DNA of 64,000 nucleotides from Macrobrachium rosenbergii (GCF_040412425.1 NC_089756.1:10498726-10562725), one strand, 5' to 3'. Counted from the stretch's first letter, positions 38,655 through 50,829 are shown. A program made the numbers and translations. The notes: generated by a model from the letters alone, not told the origin.

Positions 38655-38656
38655 AA

Positions 38657-38706
<50 letters not shown>

Positions 38707-38945
38707 ATCATCATCATCATGGTAATACTCATTGATTCTTGTTGAAATTATAAACATCAGCTAAATAAAAACACAGTAGTAAATACCACTAATATTACTA
38801 ACTGCTATAACAACAACTGCTGATCCCGCTACTGCTACTACTACTACTACTACTTTGGCAATTCTTCAAATGTTTGTCTTCACGTAACTGACATTTCTTT
38901 ATTTTTTTTAAATTCAGTTGGTTTATTTGCATTCCAAGTTGCACG

Positions 38946-39025
<80 letters not shown>
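38655..39025. repeat. (ATT)n and (CT)n
   Basis: ATT 38655-38720 ending ATCATC; (CT)n 38949-39025, one of the longest CT tracts. A short (CTA)n lies at 38832-38852. Confidence 0.95.
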
Positions 39026-39030
<5 letters not shown>

Positions 39031-39350
39031 AAAGAAGCAAATCGTATTTTGTTCTCAAGTGCTTTGTAACTGACGTCATACAGAATTTGTAAACCCAGCG
39101 GCAATAATAAATGATCCGTCAGGAGAGAGAAAGAGGATTGACTTTATTTTAACGCTTGTCTCTCTGTCGCTTATTTCTGTCCCTAATTTATTTATTTACT
39201 TATTTGGACAGGAAAGAAAGAAAAAAAAAATTTTTGTCACTTGTGATAATTACTCATATATGTATGTATATTATGTCTGTATATATATTATGTATGCATG
39301 TATATATATGTATATATGTAAATGGCATTTATATAGATTTATATTTATAC

Positions 39351-39356
<6 letters not shown>

Positions 39357-39437
<81 letters not shown>
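39357..39437. repeat. (AT)n joined to (AC)n
   Basis: AT 39357-39414 followed by AC to 39437. 39438-39980 shows nothing recognisable. Confidence 0.95.
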
Positions 39438-39989
39438 TACAGACACCATGCCCCTGGTTATTTAGAGACTTTCACACAGCTATAGTGGCGAGAATGCTAT
39501 TGTTCTTTAGGCATCCAGCAGGAATGAGGCGGAGTTGCCATTTGCTCCGAGAAAAGAGGCTAATCTGTCGTTTAAGGCTTTCATTATATCTGTACCAAAA
39601 TCACTGACATCTCCTAGGGCAACAATGCCCATGTTGTACCGTTTGCTACCTTTGCAGTTCCAGTTCTCTTTGTAAATAGTCTGACCTGGTGTGTTTGATT
39701 GCCGTTTGGCTAAGGAAAGAGAGAGAGACTCATCCACTATTTATGAAGTAGTTCCTTTCCCAAAGGGTTCACCACCCCCTCACTAGGTATTCCTCTGCCT
39801 TGGGATGCGTTGCAGTACCTCCACTGTATCAGACAATTGTAATTGACTGTGCTGTCATCCTCCTTTGAGCATTTAAAGTATGAATGTCACAATGACAGTA
39901 TGTTGATACTTTTCTGGAACTATAACTGCTAGGGGAGAAGGCTCAGTATTTATACACACTTGTATATGAATGAATTTTTATCACATCAC

Positions 39990-40285
39990 CGTGATTCATA
40001 TACAAGCATTAAGCTGCAAACGTCCTTTAATATCCAATTCACTCTACCTCGGGAATAATATATTTTCATATATGTTTACCCGAGAATTTTAGTTGATAAT
40101 AAGTTCGTCGTCTCGTGGGCTCGAACCTCACTGTAGTCCTGAGTTCTTGTCTTCCGTGGTTCGAGCCCACGAGACTACGAACTTATTATCAACTAAAAAA
40201 TTCCCTTCGGGTAACATATATGAAAATATATTATTCCTGAGGTAGCGTGAATTGGATATTAAAGGACGTTTGTAGCTTAATGCAC

Positions 40286-40346
<61 letters not shown>
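39990..40346. mobile_element. Foldback MITE with nested (AT)n at its right end
   Basis: Arms 40006-40127 and 40158-40283 are inverted copies over about 122 bp with only scattered changes; the 30-base loop is 40128-40157. Key words: GCAAACGTCCTTTAATATCC (40016) against GGATATTAAAGGACGTTTGT (40254), and AGTTGATAATAAGTTCGTCG (40091) against its complement at 40175. At the inner end TCCGTGGTTCGAGCCCACGA resembles a tRNA T-arm/B-box (CGTGG stem, TTCGAGC loop, CCACG stem), and the left arm holds its inverse. The left outer end continues as GTGATTCATATACAA, while the right passes into (AT)n, suggesting a microsatellite grew from the terminal TATA. I recall related sequence as abundant in shrimp data. 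Confidence 0.85.
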
Positions 40347-40350
<4 letters not shown>

Positions 40351-40897
40351 TATGTATGCACGTTATGTATATATACATTATGTATGTAAATTATATGTAT
40401 ATATATGTTTATATAATTTGTGTGTTTGTCTGTCTTGTGTCTATATGTAGTATTCACGAAAATAAACAAAAGCATATACACAAATGTGGGACGGGGAAAC
40501 AGAGCTTACAGTTACAGCCATTGTAGCGTGGCAAGATTACCTTGAAATCAAGTAGCATCGTATCTCAGGGCGCTTTTATGTTTATGCTTTGCTTTTCTTT
40601 ATGGTTATTTGATTATTATATTTTGTGGTTAGCAGGACGATGCTTTAATTGCAAGCAAGCAGGGCGTAAATGGCTGCTTGTGAGACTTAGGTCAAGGTCA
40701 GGGTGCTAATTAGATAGTTTTTTAATATATTTCTTTATATTATATTATATATTCAGGCATCGACTGCCATATTTATATTTATATCACGTTTGGTCATCCA
40801 TTGCCATATTTGTTTTGACTTCTTTACACTGTCAAGTGTATTTAAGGAGTCCCAACAACGAAGAAGCACGTGTTTCTGGCGTTGGAAGGAAACCATT

Positions 40898-40899
<2 letters not shown>

Positions 40900-40956
<57 letters not shown>

Positions 40957-41127
40957 ACCTCGAGGCTTAATTACTTGCCGCGGATTTCATACTGAGCTAT
41001 TCATGATGTTAAGAGATGGCTGAACCTCCCTCTAGGTAATATCCTTATTTATTCTGTCTTTATCAAAACCCACCCAAAAAAAGATGTTTCTCCTCCCCCC
41101 CCCCATGTTCGAGGGCGGTTCTAAGGA

Positions 41128-41173
<46 letters not shown>
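40900..41173. repeat. (CT)n and inverted (GA)n
   Basis: CT 40900-40951 and GA 41131-41173, about 180 bp apart and opposite in strand. 41219-41290 is G-rich with many GGGG runs. Confidence 0.9.
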
Positions 41174-41174
<1 letters not shown>

Positions 41175-41299
41175 GGGGCAACGCCAAGATAACGGAGAAG
41201 ATGTATGATGTTAGCCGTGGGGTGGGGAAGGGTTGGGGGTGGGGGTAGGGGTGGGAACGAGGGGGGTTAGATTGGGAAGGTGTGGGGGTGGGAGAGAGA

Positions 41300-42099
41300 A
41301 GGTTCAAGTTTAAGCATTCCACGGCAACGCAAGAACTTTTCGAAGCAGCAACGTGTAAGAGGCAAGAGGCAAGGAGATGAGGGCAGTTGGAAATTAGTGG
41401 TTCAGAATCCCTTCTTCCTGATGGAAGGCTTTGAAGTCATGTGATTCTGGGTCACACTCACAAACATAAACACACAAACACACACACGCTCTAAGATGTG
41501 CGAAAAACCCGCTCCTGTTTTTTACTCCCCTACTGCTCCTTCCTTCCCCTTCCTATTTTTTTTCTTTTTAGCCAGAGCAGATGATCCACACGTCACTGAG
41601 GTGGGCGTGGCCAGAAGGCGTGACGTAAAAGCCAACGTCACGTACCTGGCATGAGAACAAAACGCTGCCTAATATCTTATTAAGAAGCCTTATTCTTAGC
41701 GAATGCACGCCGAATGCCACTATTTCGAGCCTTTGTAGTGATATTCTATGTTTATTGTTTACACAACTTCACGTCTTAATTTAAATCGCCGCTTCAAAGT
41801 GACGTCGTCACGAGCAGTGGAAGACTTTCACTCCAGAGAGAGACGAGGCGATGTTTCCTCGCAGCTTTGCCGCTACGTATATTTATAAACTTAGCCTAAA
41901 ACTTATGTATGTGAGTGTGTGTGTGTTCGTGTGTGTGTGTGTGCGTATCTTGATGCTTTTAAGGCCAATTTATGGGTGGCCTCTCTTTGCTGCCTTTCGT
42001 ATCAGATAGCTCTGATTAAAAATATGTATAAGTCATTGCTCTTCAGTTATGCAGAGTGAAAAAAGAAGCATCTTGTGTATCCGTAATAGAAATTTATTT
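41300..42099. other. Non-coding stretch, nothing recognised
   Basis: Includes (CA) and (GT) patches and a small GCGTGACGTA/ACGTCACGT inverted pair at 41617-41643. Confidence 0.45.
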
Positions 42100-42335
42100 A
42101 AATTTATTTATATATCATGTCTTATTGTTCTCTTCTTATTGGGTTTTATTTTCGTTAGAAAGTACTTTCAAATAGCTGCTATTTAATCACTTACCGAGCT
42201 AAATAAATTATATCGCCCCCGTGTATTTTATTTATATGTCATCTCGCATTTGGTGTTTTCCCATCGGATTTTATTTCCGTTATAAAGTACATTCAAATAA
42301 CTGTTATTGAATTACTTAACGAGCGTAATAAATTC
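42100..42335. repeat. Tandem duplication, period ~124 bp
   Basis: Both copies contain TTTATTTATATRTCAT, GGRTTTTATTTYCGTTA, AAAGTAC.TTCAAATA and a CTTAMCGAGC end. Confidence 0.85.
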
Positions 42336-42576
42336 GTCATTTTAAAAGTAAAGCGTGTTTCCCCCACTCCCCTTTGTATTTACCAACAGAAATTTGAAGC
42401 TTTGGTAAGGAACACACGAAAGCCGAATGCGTTGAGGAGTCAGTCACAACTCTGCTCTCGCTATTGATGTCTAGAATAAAATGAGAACGTATCACGAAAT
42501 ATAGCCTTGGCAACGGGTGACAAGTCTTAATGATTTCGACGACGCCAAACCCCCGCTGCTTTGCCTTGTTATAGAA

Positions 42577-42658
42577 AGAAGAAGAAGAAGAAGAAGAAGA
42601 AGAAGAAGAAGAAGAAATGTACAGACATAACTGTGTCATCGATGTGTGTGTGGGGACC

Positions 42659-42711
<53 letters not shown>
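42577..42711. repeat. (GAA)n and (AT)n
   Basis: GAA 42577-42615 and pure AT 42661-42711, immediately before the palindrome at 42720. Confidence 0.95.
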
Positions 42712-42717
<6 letters not shown>

Positions 42718-42719
42718 AA

Positions 42720-42817
42720 ACAATATGGATACATTCCTGTATTCGAACGTGTAATATATATGTATATATATACACATATATATTACACGTTCGAATACAG
42801 GAATGTATTAATATTGT
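42720..42817. repeat. ~98-bp near-perfect palindrome
   Basis: ACATTCCTGTATTCGAACGT (42731-42750) is mirrored by ACGTTCGAATACAGGAATGT (42788-42807), and the centre is AT-rich. Only a few mismatches occur, near the outer edges. It may be a minimal foldback element or a duplication arising at the adjacent (AT)n. Confidence 0.9.
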
Positions 42818-43247
42818 CTCATATACTTACTCATGACACATGTTCATGAGGTCAAACGCTTGTCTGCGACATATGATTTCCTATATCTCTCGAGAGCAAC
42901 GTTTTTACGAAGGGCGCCTCCCATTCGTCGGTAAACTGCAGAAGGTGCTCAAGTATTGAGACTCTCCACCCCTTCTACTCTTGTGGTGCTCAGCATGACC
43001 AAAGCAGTTTAGGCCAGGGTTTTATTGAAGGGGTAGAGGGGGTAGGAAGGGGAGGGGGAGGAAGGGGCTATTGAAAGGTGCCATGTGCGGTGGTTACGGG
43101 TATCGTCATAGCCATAGCGTCAGGTGCGTGGGTCTGGCGGAAAAGGTGGGTTTTGTCACACCCGGTAGCGAGAATACTGGCGCTTATCACGCCATATCTG
43201 GCCCCTGCCCGAAGTAGCAGATGATCATCTGTGCGCGCGCGTGTTTG

Positions 43248-43250
<3 letters not shown>
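42818..43250. other. Non-coding stretch, nothing recognised
   Basis: G-rich run at about 43029-43066 (GGGGTAGAGGGGGTAGGAAG then GGGAGGGGGAGGAAGGGG) is a potential G-quadruplex. Confidence 0.5.
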
Positions 43251-43305
<55 letters not shown>

Positions 43306-43378
43306 GGCTTGTTAGTGCTTGATGCAAGGAATGAACATTTGATAAAACTTGTCTTCTTATCAGTTTCACGTTCAGTTA

Positions 43379-43439
<61 letters not shown>

Positions 43440-43512
43440 GGCTTGTTAGTGCTTGATGCAAGGAATGAACATTTGATAAAACTTGTCTTCTTATCAGTTT
43501 CACGTTCAGTTA

Positions 43513-43575
<63 letters not shown>

Positions 43576-43649
43576 AGGCTTGTTAGTGCTTGATGCAAGG
43601 AATGAACATTTGATAAAACTTGTCTTCTTATCAGTTTCACGTTCAGTTA

Positions 43650-43723
<74 letters not shown>

Positions 43724-43790
43724 CGGCTTATTACTGCTTGGTACAATGAACGAACATTTAATAAAACTTGTCTTCACGTTCAGTTAAAGA
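43251..43790. repeat. (CT)n-linked tandem array with nearly identical 83-bp islands
   Basis: Three islands starting at about 43302, 43435 and 43574 read ATAAGGCTTGTTAGTGCTTG (the third lacks the first bases), then ATGCAAGGAATGAACATTTG, ATAAAACTTGTCTTCTTATC and AGTTTCACGTTCAGTTAAGG, and appear identical. The fourth, from 43720, is diverged and shortened (ATACGGCTTATTACTGCTTG). CT tracts between are 43251-43300, 43381-43434, 43518-43574 and 43656-43719. Confidence 0.95.
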
Positions 43791-44155
43791 GTTTCCTTTA
43801 CCTTTCCCTGTTTTGCACCGTGGATTCATATGAAAATAATCTTTAGGTCTTATGCTGAACTGTGCTGTTAACATTCTGTATATGATTTATGTTTTAAAAA
43901 TCAAGTCAGTCATTTTAACACTCTGCTCTGAAGTTACTTCGGTAGAATAATCATGAAGTTCCATTTAACATCAAGTTCCAAATGCGGTCTATTTTATAAA
44001 AGGGGTTTTAAACTACTTCCAGCGCCTTCTTTTGAGATTCTCTCTTAAGGGAATTTAAAGGTTTGCTTGTGTTGATATCCTAAAAAGTCCCTTCTGAATT
44101 TGCATTAACCTTCTTAATATACTGATTAAACAATCAAATCCCCTTTCATTATATT

Positions 44156-44159
<4 letters not shown>

Positions 44160-44240
<81 letters not shown>

Positions 44241-44345
44241 CACATATATTACATATATATATATATATATATATTATATATGTATGTGTATATTTATATG
44301 TATATGCGTATATATACATATACATATGTATATATGTATATATAT
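44160..44345. repeat. (AT)n tract and TATG/TACA-rich tail
   Basis: Pure AT 44160-44235, then broken AT with TATGTGTATA and CATATGTATA words. Confidence 0.9.
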
Positions 44346-45569
44346 ACATATGTAAATTATGATTAGCTGAAAGTATTACCTAATAGATATCTGTTCATCA
44401 CAGGTATTTATTAGGAGAAAAAAAGAATCAGGGTCCTGTTTTTCAACCGAAACAAACGCTTACACACTCACGCTTGTCTGTCAACTTTTGTGATAGAATA
44501 ATAATAATGACGGGGAAAAAAGCGGGAGCGTAATATTAAAAAATAGCGCAGGCAGACGCAGTCTCGTGAATTAATTTCGGGTGGCAGGTGGGAGCACTTT
44601 GTGAATTCATATCGCGGCGTCGCAGGTGTTTTAGAGAACTGAAGAAATGAAGAAATACAGTGGGCGGTCGCTCCGTTGCGCGTTGCAATTGCATTCTGTG
44701 TATTTGTTCGCATATGGGCTGTGCAACCGCAGTCCGTAACAGTCCATAACCATATTTTATGGTTAGGAGTTTACGCCACACGCGCGCTGGACCCCAAGAT
44801 AAAATATTTTGTGAGTGTGAATTGGGAACAGTTTTTTTATTGTTTATATTTTCTGTTTTTTTTTTTTTTTATCTTTCGAGTTTCAAATAATTTTCTGTTG
44901 TGATGGATTTGTCCACTAAAATTTGGTACACAACTGAAAAACTTTATGTACAGTTTTTGTTTTGTTTTAAAGATTTTTTCCATTTTTTTTTATTTTGTAT
45001 AGTTTTTATTTTTGTGTATTAGGCTATTTTTAGGAAGAACGGACTGTACATACGATATCCGAATAAGAATTGGGTCTATATTAAAGTAAATATAAGTGCC
45101 TACTGCGTTAATTTGCATGTATTGGGCATAATTAATGAATGTTTTGTAACATAACTCGGGATTTTTTTATAATCATAAGACATTTTCCACTTGTAAAACT
45201 GACTTTTACGTTCAGTAACAAATTTCACGGATCCATCAGCTTTTTATCGGATGTAAATAACGGTAAGTTCAAAATTCCGAATTCACAAAAAAAATCGTTT
45301 TAACTTGTCAGTGTTGTGGGATGAATTAAGGAAATTCGAATTGTAATTCATCAGGGTGTCATTTTCACTCTGCAGTTTTTCAGTTCCGTGGCGCCATTTG
45401 GAAAACCATGTATAAGTTTTCCTCTTTTTTTTTCAACCGCTTTTTCCGTCATTTGTGGAACTGTTGAGGTTTTCAACCTGTGATAGGTTTGTTTATGTTT
45501 TGTTTTTCGAAGTGTGTTGGTTTTGACCTTTCGTCTTATGTCTATTTCTTCTCCGTGATTTTTTTCCCT
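44346..45569. other. Non-coding stretch, nothing recognised
   Basis: AT-rich, T-runs on +. Open frames near 44468-44781 on the minus strand have no family support. Confidence 0.45.
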
Positions 45570-46110
45570 CTCGAACAGCTAAGGTGGCGTGGAAGTTTTT
45601 AATTGTATTTCATTGTTTTATCTTCGTGTTTTTTTTTTCTCTCGAACAGCTAAGGTGCTGTGATAGTTTTTGTTCTGTTTCATTGTTTTATCTTCGTGTT
45701 TTTTTTTTTCTCGAGAACAGCTAAGGTGGTGTGGAAGTTTTTGTTCTATTTCGTTGCTTTATCTCCGTGTTTTTTTTTTTCCCCGAGTTTTGGCTGTGGA
45801 AGTTTGCGACAGTTTTTCCTAAGCGTGTGCGTGTGTTTTTTTTTTTATCGAAGTTTGAGGGTTTGGAAGTTGTCATCCCATTTTAAGGCTTTTTCTCAAT
45901 GTTATTTTTCCTTCGAACTATATGACCGTGAAAGTTTTTATTTTATGTTATAATTGCTTCTCGGTGTTTTTTTTTTTTTATCGAGCTGTGAGAGTTTGGA
46001 AGTTTAAATCATATGGCTATTTCTCAGCCATGCTATATTTTTTTTCGAACTGTGAGGGGCTGGTAGTTTTCAACTCATTCTGTGGCCGTCTCTCCCAATT
46101 TTATTTTAAA
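45570..46110. repeat. Degenerate ~65-75-bp minisatellite (CTCGAACAGCTAAGGTG)
   Basis: First three units (about 45571, 45640, 45711) share TCGAACAGCTAAGGTG, GTGGAAGTTTTT, TTTCATTGTTTTATCTTCGT and a poly-T. Later units to 46110 keep only TCGA..TGTGAG.GT and poly-T. T-run length varies between copies. Confidence 0.85.
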
Positions 46111-46156
46111 TATATAAGGGACTGAGGAAGCATTCATCCTATTAACGGCCGTGACT

Positions 46157-46157
<1 letters not shown>

Positions 46158-46248
<91 letters not shown>
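46158..46248. repeat. (AAT)n tract
   Basis: About 30 pure units. Confidence 0.95.
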
Positions 46249-46250
<2 letters not shown>

Positions 46251-46463
46251 GTAGGGAGCAGACCTTCTTTTAAGCATGTTTTGTTAAAAAGGCTGGCAGC
46301 ACCTATGGAACTGATTTCATACAAGGTCTTTTAATTCTTCTTATCATTCTCTTTTCTTCAAGGCTGATATCTGCTAAGAGCTGGCCGATGTACATAATCT
46401 GGATAAAGGGGAATATAGTCACTTTTATTCTGGTACACGAGGGTGGAAGTTAAACATGGCGTG

Positions 46464-46466
<3 letters not shown>

Positions 46467-46513
<47 letters not shown>

Positions 46514-46800
46514 TATTCAGAAGATGAACCCTATTCATATGGAACAAGCCCCCCGCAGGCGCCATGGGCTTGAAATTCAAGCTTCCAAAGAAGTTAGAAA
46601 GAAGTTACAGAAGCTAATGGGAAATACATAAAGAAGAGATCACTTATTAAAAAAGAAGAACTAAATTAACAAATTAATAAATGATTAGATGAAAATGGAA
46701 GTTTTATAAAGTAATGGGAAATGCAGAAAGAAGAGATCAATTATTAAAGAAAGAAAAAATAAATAAATTAACAAATTAATAAATGAAAAGATGGAAACGT
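46467..46800 (-). mobile_element. Retroposon 3' end, copy C, with internal duplication
   Basis: After (AAT)n at 46467-46512 comes TTCAGAAGATGAACCCTATT, CATATGGAACAAGCC, GGGCTTGAAATTCAAGCTTC and GAAATACATAAAGAAGAGAT. The distal part repeats at 46712-46795 (TAATGGGAAATGCAGAAAGA, AATTAACAAATTAATAAATG). On + the tract here reads AAT, whereas copies A and B have ATT, so the simple repeat has the opposite sense relative to the body. Confidence 0.7.
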
Positions 46801-46993
46801 TAGTTGTTGACTTTATTGTCGCTGTTGATTTGCAGTGATCCTTCAAAGGGAATGAATCAGATTTTGTAAAAATTTAGGGCGAGTTCGCCTTTGGCGTCCG
46901 CGCGGGATCTGTTGCGTTTCCCGGAGTCGAACGAGACTGTAAATATTTTGTTTCCGCCTAACACCGCGAGATCCTCGGAATGGGATGTCTAGC

Positions 46994-47294
<301 letters not shown>

Positions 47295-47458
47295 ACACAC
47301 ACTGTGTCTTTGTTGATGTAAGTATCTTACATTTATGTACCTAGCAGTTAGACGACAGTAGTGGTCGCAGCCAAGGATGAAAGGAGAGCCTGGACCTAAT
47401 AGCTTCATTCCAAAGACTTGCTGAGACCCTTCAGAGGAAAATCCGTATGATGAAAATT

Positions 47459-47466
<8 letters not shown>

Positions 47467-47547
<81 letters not shown>
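47467..47547. repeat. (AT)n tract
   Basis: About 80 bp pure AT, then TATG units to 47580. 47581-48328 is AT-rich with nothing else recognised. Confidence 0.95.
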
Positions 47548-47552
<5 letters not shown>

Positions 47553-48325
47553 TATGTATGTATGTATGTATGTGTGTGTGTCAGTGCGTTGCTTGAGATA
47601 AAAATGAATAGAGGGAGAGAAGCGAATGAAGTCATGCGTGAGATGTATCTTTACGGCATCGAGATCCTACAGATAAGGAAGAAGGACCACCAAGGAATGA
47701 TTCAGGAGGATCGCAAAGTTCTTTTTGGTTATTTACCGAGAAATGGAGAAGGGTTTGGAGTTTTTTCTTTCAACGCAGTTTTTCTTCTCTAAAATATGGT
47801 GTGCTTTTTTTTTTTCTTGAGGTGCTCTTTGTTTTCCTGAGAGTGCGTAATTTTATTTCTAAAATTTGCTTTTTGCTTTTTAAGAATGTGCATAGTTTTT
47901 ACTTATACTTTTGTTTCTTAATGTGTTTGTGGCTTCTTTATATAATTGGACTTCTTCCTTATTAGGGAAGAGTCTTTGTGTTCATATATATATAAATATA
48001 TAGATATAGATATTGTATATGTACACATATATGTATATTATATATGTATTATATATATAATATATATATACACATATATATATGTGTATTATACTGTATA
48101 TGTATTATATATATAATATATATGTGTGTTTGTGTGTGTGCGTGTGCGTAATATGTATCTGCGTATGTATACGCGCGCGCGGTAAACCCATGTTCTTTGG
48201 AACTAGCAATGCAAGGATATTTTGAGATTCTCACTTTGGATTTGTCTTGTAAATAAACGTATTATCCTACTCCATATTTCTGTACTTAAGTCTCATCTCC
48301 CATATCAAGAGAAACCATAGTTAGT

Positions 48326-48328
<3 letters not shown>

Positions 48329-48391
<63 letters not shown>
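48329..48391. repeat. (GA)n tract
   Basis: About 62 bp of pure GA. Confidence 0.95.
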
Positions 48392-48394
<3 letters not shown>

Positions 48395-48532
48395 TCGAGC
48401 AGGGAGGAAGAAGCAAAGGTTTGAAGAATCCGCTTGTAATATTTACCCCACGTGTGTAACACCTAACAGGACCCTCTTGTGTAAACACCTCACCGTTTTA
48501 GGGGGTTTTGCCGGTCCTGGCGGAGCTCAGAG

Positions 48533-48945
48533 CGAGAGATGGAGGAAGGAGGAAAGCGAAAGAAGGAGGAAAGAGAAAAGCGAAAGATGGAGGAAGGAGA
48601 GAGCGAAAGAACGATGAAGGAGAAAAGCGAAATATCGAGAAAGAGAAAGCGAAAGGAGGAGGAAAGAGGAAGCGAAAGAAGTGGGAAGAAGAAAGTGAAA
48701 GAAGGAGGAAGGAGAAACGCGGAAGAAGTAGGAAGGAGGAAGCGAAAGGAGGAGGAAGGAGAAACGAGAAAGAAGTTGGAAGGAGAAGGCGAAAGAAGGA
48801 GGAAAAGAAGAAAGCGAAAGGAGGAAGGAGAAACGCGACAGAAATAGGTAGGAGAAAGCGAAAGAACGAGGAAGGAGAAAAGCGTCAATAGAGGAGGGGG
48901 AAGAGCGAAAGAAAACAGCAGTTAAGCGAAGTTGAAGTCACGGGA
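48533..48945. repeat. Long purine-strand block (GGAAGGAGAAAGCGAAAGA-like)
   Basis: Nearly all-purine + strand with a C recurring inside AGCGAAAG at 20-40-bp steps; units GGAGGAAGGAGAAA and GCGAAAGAAGG. Two frames are open across it (E/K/R-rich), as expected for a stop-poor purine repeat, so I do not call a gene. Confidence 0.85.
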
Positions 48946-50064
48946 GGAATTGGTACGACAAAAGTACCCCGAAGACATAAGACGAATGGGAATTATTGAA
49001 ATATATTCAAGGGAAGATATAGGAAGGAATTCAGTGGAAAAAATGATGGGAAGAGGACCAAGGAAGAAATGGAATGAATAAAGAAAATGGAAATAAAACT
49101 CAGAATATAAAGAAAAGGAGTTAGGAATGTACTTAGAAGGTAAAACCATGGAATTAATAAGAGGAATTACTACAGTGCTTAGAAGGTAAAACAAATTGAA
49201 TTTATGAAATATTCACGAAAAGACGAATGAAGAGATGGAGTAAATAAAATACTCAGAAGAAATAAGAAATGAGATTATTTAAATACTCATGAAAACGGCA
49301 TAGAAAGCAGTAAAGTGGTAAAAATGCTCGAAAAGAGTATTTCATTGGAGTTACTATTTATGACTTGTTTTTGCATCAGAAAAGATCTAGGTTGTTATGT
49401 ACTGTTATTTGTAGGCTTGCGTTATTATTTATTTACATGTTTATTTGTGAAGAGTATTGGTTTCGGTGTGCATTGTTATTTTAGCTGAAAGGGCGATTTA
49501 TTTCTATTTCAGGCAGCATTCATTTTGCTTTAATGCATCATCTGTTTTGTTCTTGCTCACTAATTCATCTTTATTGGCGTTCACTTGTTGTCAAAGGAAT
49601 GAAAGGTTTGTGAATATGAGGCACAGGTTACCAACTACAAAGATCAGTTGTTTCTGCTTATCTCCAAAGAAGTTATTTTGTTACCCTGAAATACGTATGG
49701 CCGTCGGTTCGTGCGATTACGGTATTGAAAAGGAATATTTCTGCATGCACTGACTCATCCTTTTTCCTTCATTTGTTTTATCTCTCTGTTTGCTTGTGCT
49801 TGAAAGCATCTTTATAGCATCAATCACTCCTGAGCCCTATAATTAATATCCTATTCGACTCGACTTTGGTTTTCAAAGTTATTCAGCATCGAGTAGACAA
49901 CGGGAAAATTCAAGCTCTTTAGGGGATGGGGAGGGGGTTAGGGTTAGGGTGATTTGGGGGGCGGGGACCGGTTGAGGGGTGGTTATGAGATTCCATTTTT
50001 TTAGGATATCATGAGGTAGGTGGGGACGGACATGTAATAGAGGAATAAGAATCCCTTTTGCGAG

Positions 50065-50066
<2 letters not shown>
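48946..50066. other. Non-coding stretch with decayed repeat at its start
   Basis: 48946-49340 carries AGAAGGTAAAA, GGAATTAATAAGAGG and ACTCAGAA-like words in loose repetition. The rest shows nothing recognisable. Confidence 0.45.

Positions 50067-50141
<75 letters not shown>
50067..50141. repeat. (CT)n tract
   Basis: About 74 bp of pure CT. Confidence 0.95.
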
Positions 50142-50145
<4 letters not shown>

Positions 50146-50164
50146 TCTTCGCTCGAAAGATGTA

Positions 50165-50425
50165 ATCATTCTTCATGTATTCTATAATACGAAACCATTA
50201 TAAATGTATTTTACAGTAAGGAACCATTCTACATGCATTCCACAGTTTGGGAACCATTTTAAATGTATTCCACTATACGGAACCATTCATGGTGTATTCT
50301 GCAGTATGAGCCATTTTAAATGCATTCTACATTAAGGAACCATTCTACATGTATTCTACAGTATGGAACGATTTTAAATGTATTCTACAGTAGGGAACCG
50401 TTCATCCTGTATCCTACAGTGCCTG
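50165..50425. repeat. Degenerate ~30-33-bp minisatellite (GTATTCTACAGTATGGAACCATT)
   Basis: About eight units, such as TGTATTCTACAGTATGGAAC, GTAAGGAACCATTCTACATG and CATTTTAAATGTATTCCACT. Alternate units end in CATTCTACATG or CATTTTAAATG, so the array may be built from a two-unit (~64-bp) dimer. Confidence 0.85.
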
Positions 50426-50663
50426 TATTTCACCAGTCCTGAAATATCTACAGCTGTTTTCCCCACATTCCGGCACCCCCCATCAGTACACTACACACCG
50501 TACCAAAAGTATCTTTTTCTTTTAAATATAGAAGAGCCTCGTCAAATGTCTTCTCGCCAGAATGAAATTATTTCAGACAAAGGGATCGTGAGGCTTCTGT
50601 TAGCTCCGTCAACCCAAATATTATTTGAAGATGGTTTCAGAGATACGGTGTTTTCATTGTCAG

Positions 50664-50667
<4 letters not shown>

Positions 50668-50741
<74 letters not shown>

Positions 50742-50829
50742 TCGGAAGGAGACCCTCTCTCAAACAAAGTTCATTGAATGAATAATCACAAACTCAACGG
50801 CATCCAGACAGCCATTCTATTCAGTGAAG

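Noticed and set aside
40150..40175. tRNA gene suggested by a T-arm-like sequence
   Set aside because: Only the T-arm is present; no acceptor, D or anticodon arms can be drawn, and the motif is part of an inverted-arm element.
43251..43790. CRISPR-like repeat-spacer spacing
   Set aside because: The variable parts are CT microsatellites and the genome is eukaryotic; it is a CT-linked tandem array.
48508..48891. 127-codon K/R/E-rich open frame
   Set aside because: Purine-only repeat DNA lacks stop codons in several frames by composition alone.
49931..49951. GGGTTAGGGTTAGGG-like telomeric motif
   Set aside because: Only two to three units; arthropod telomeres are typically TTAGG, and the context is an ordinary G-rich patch.
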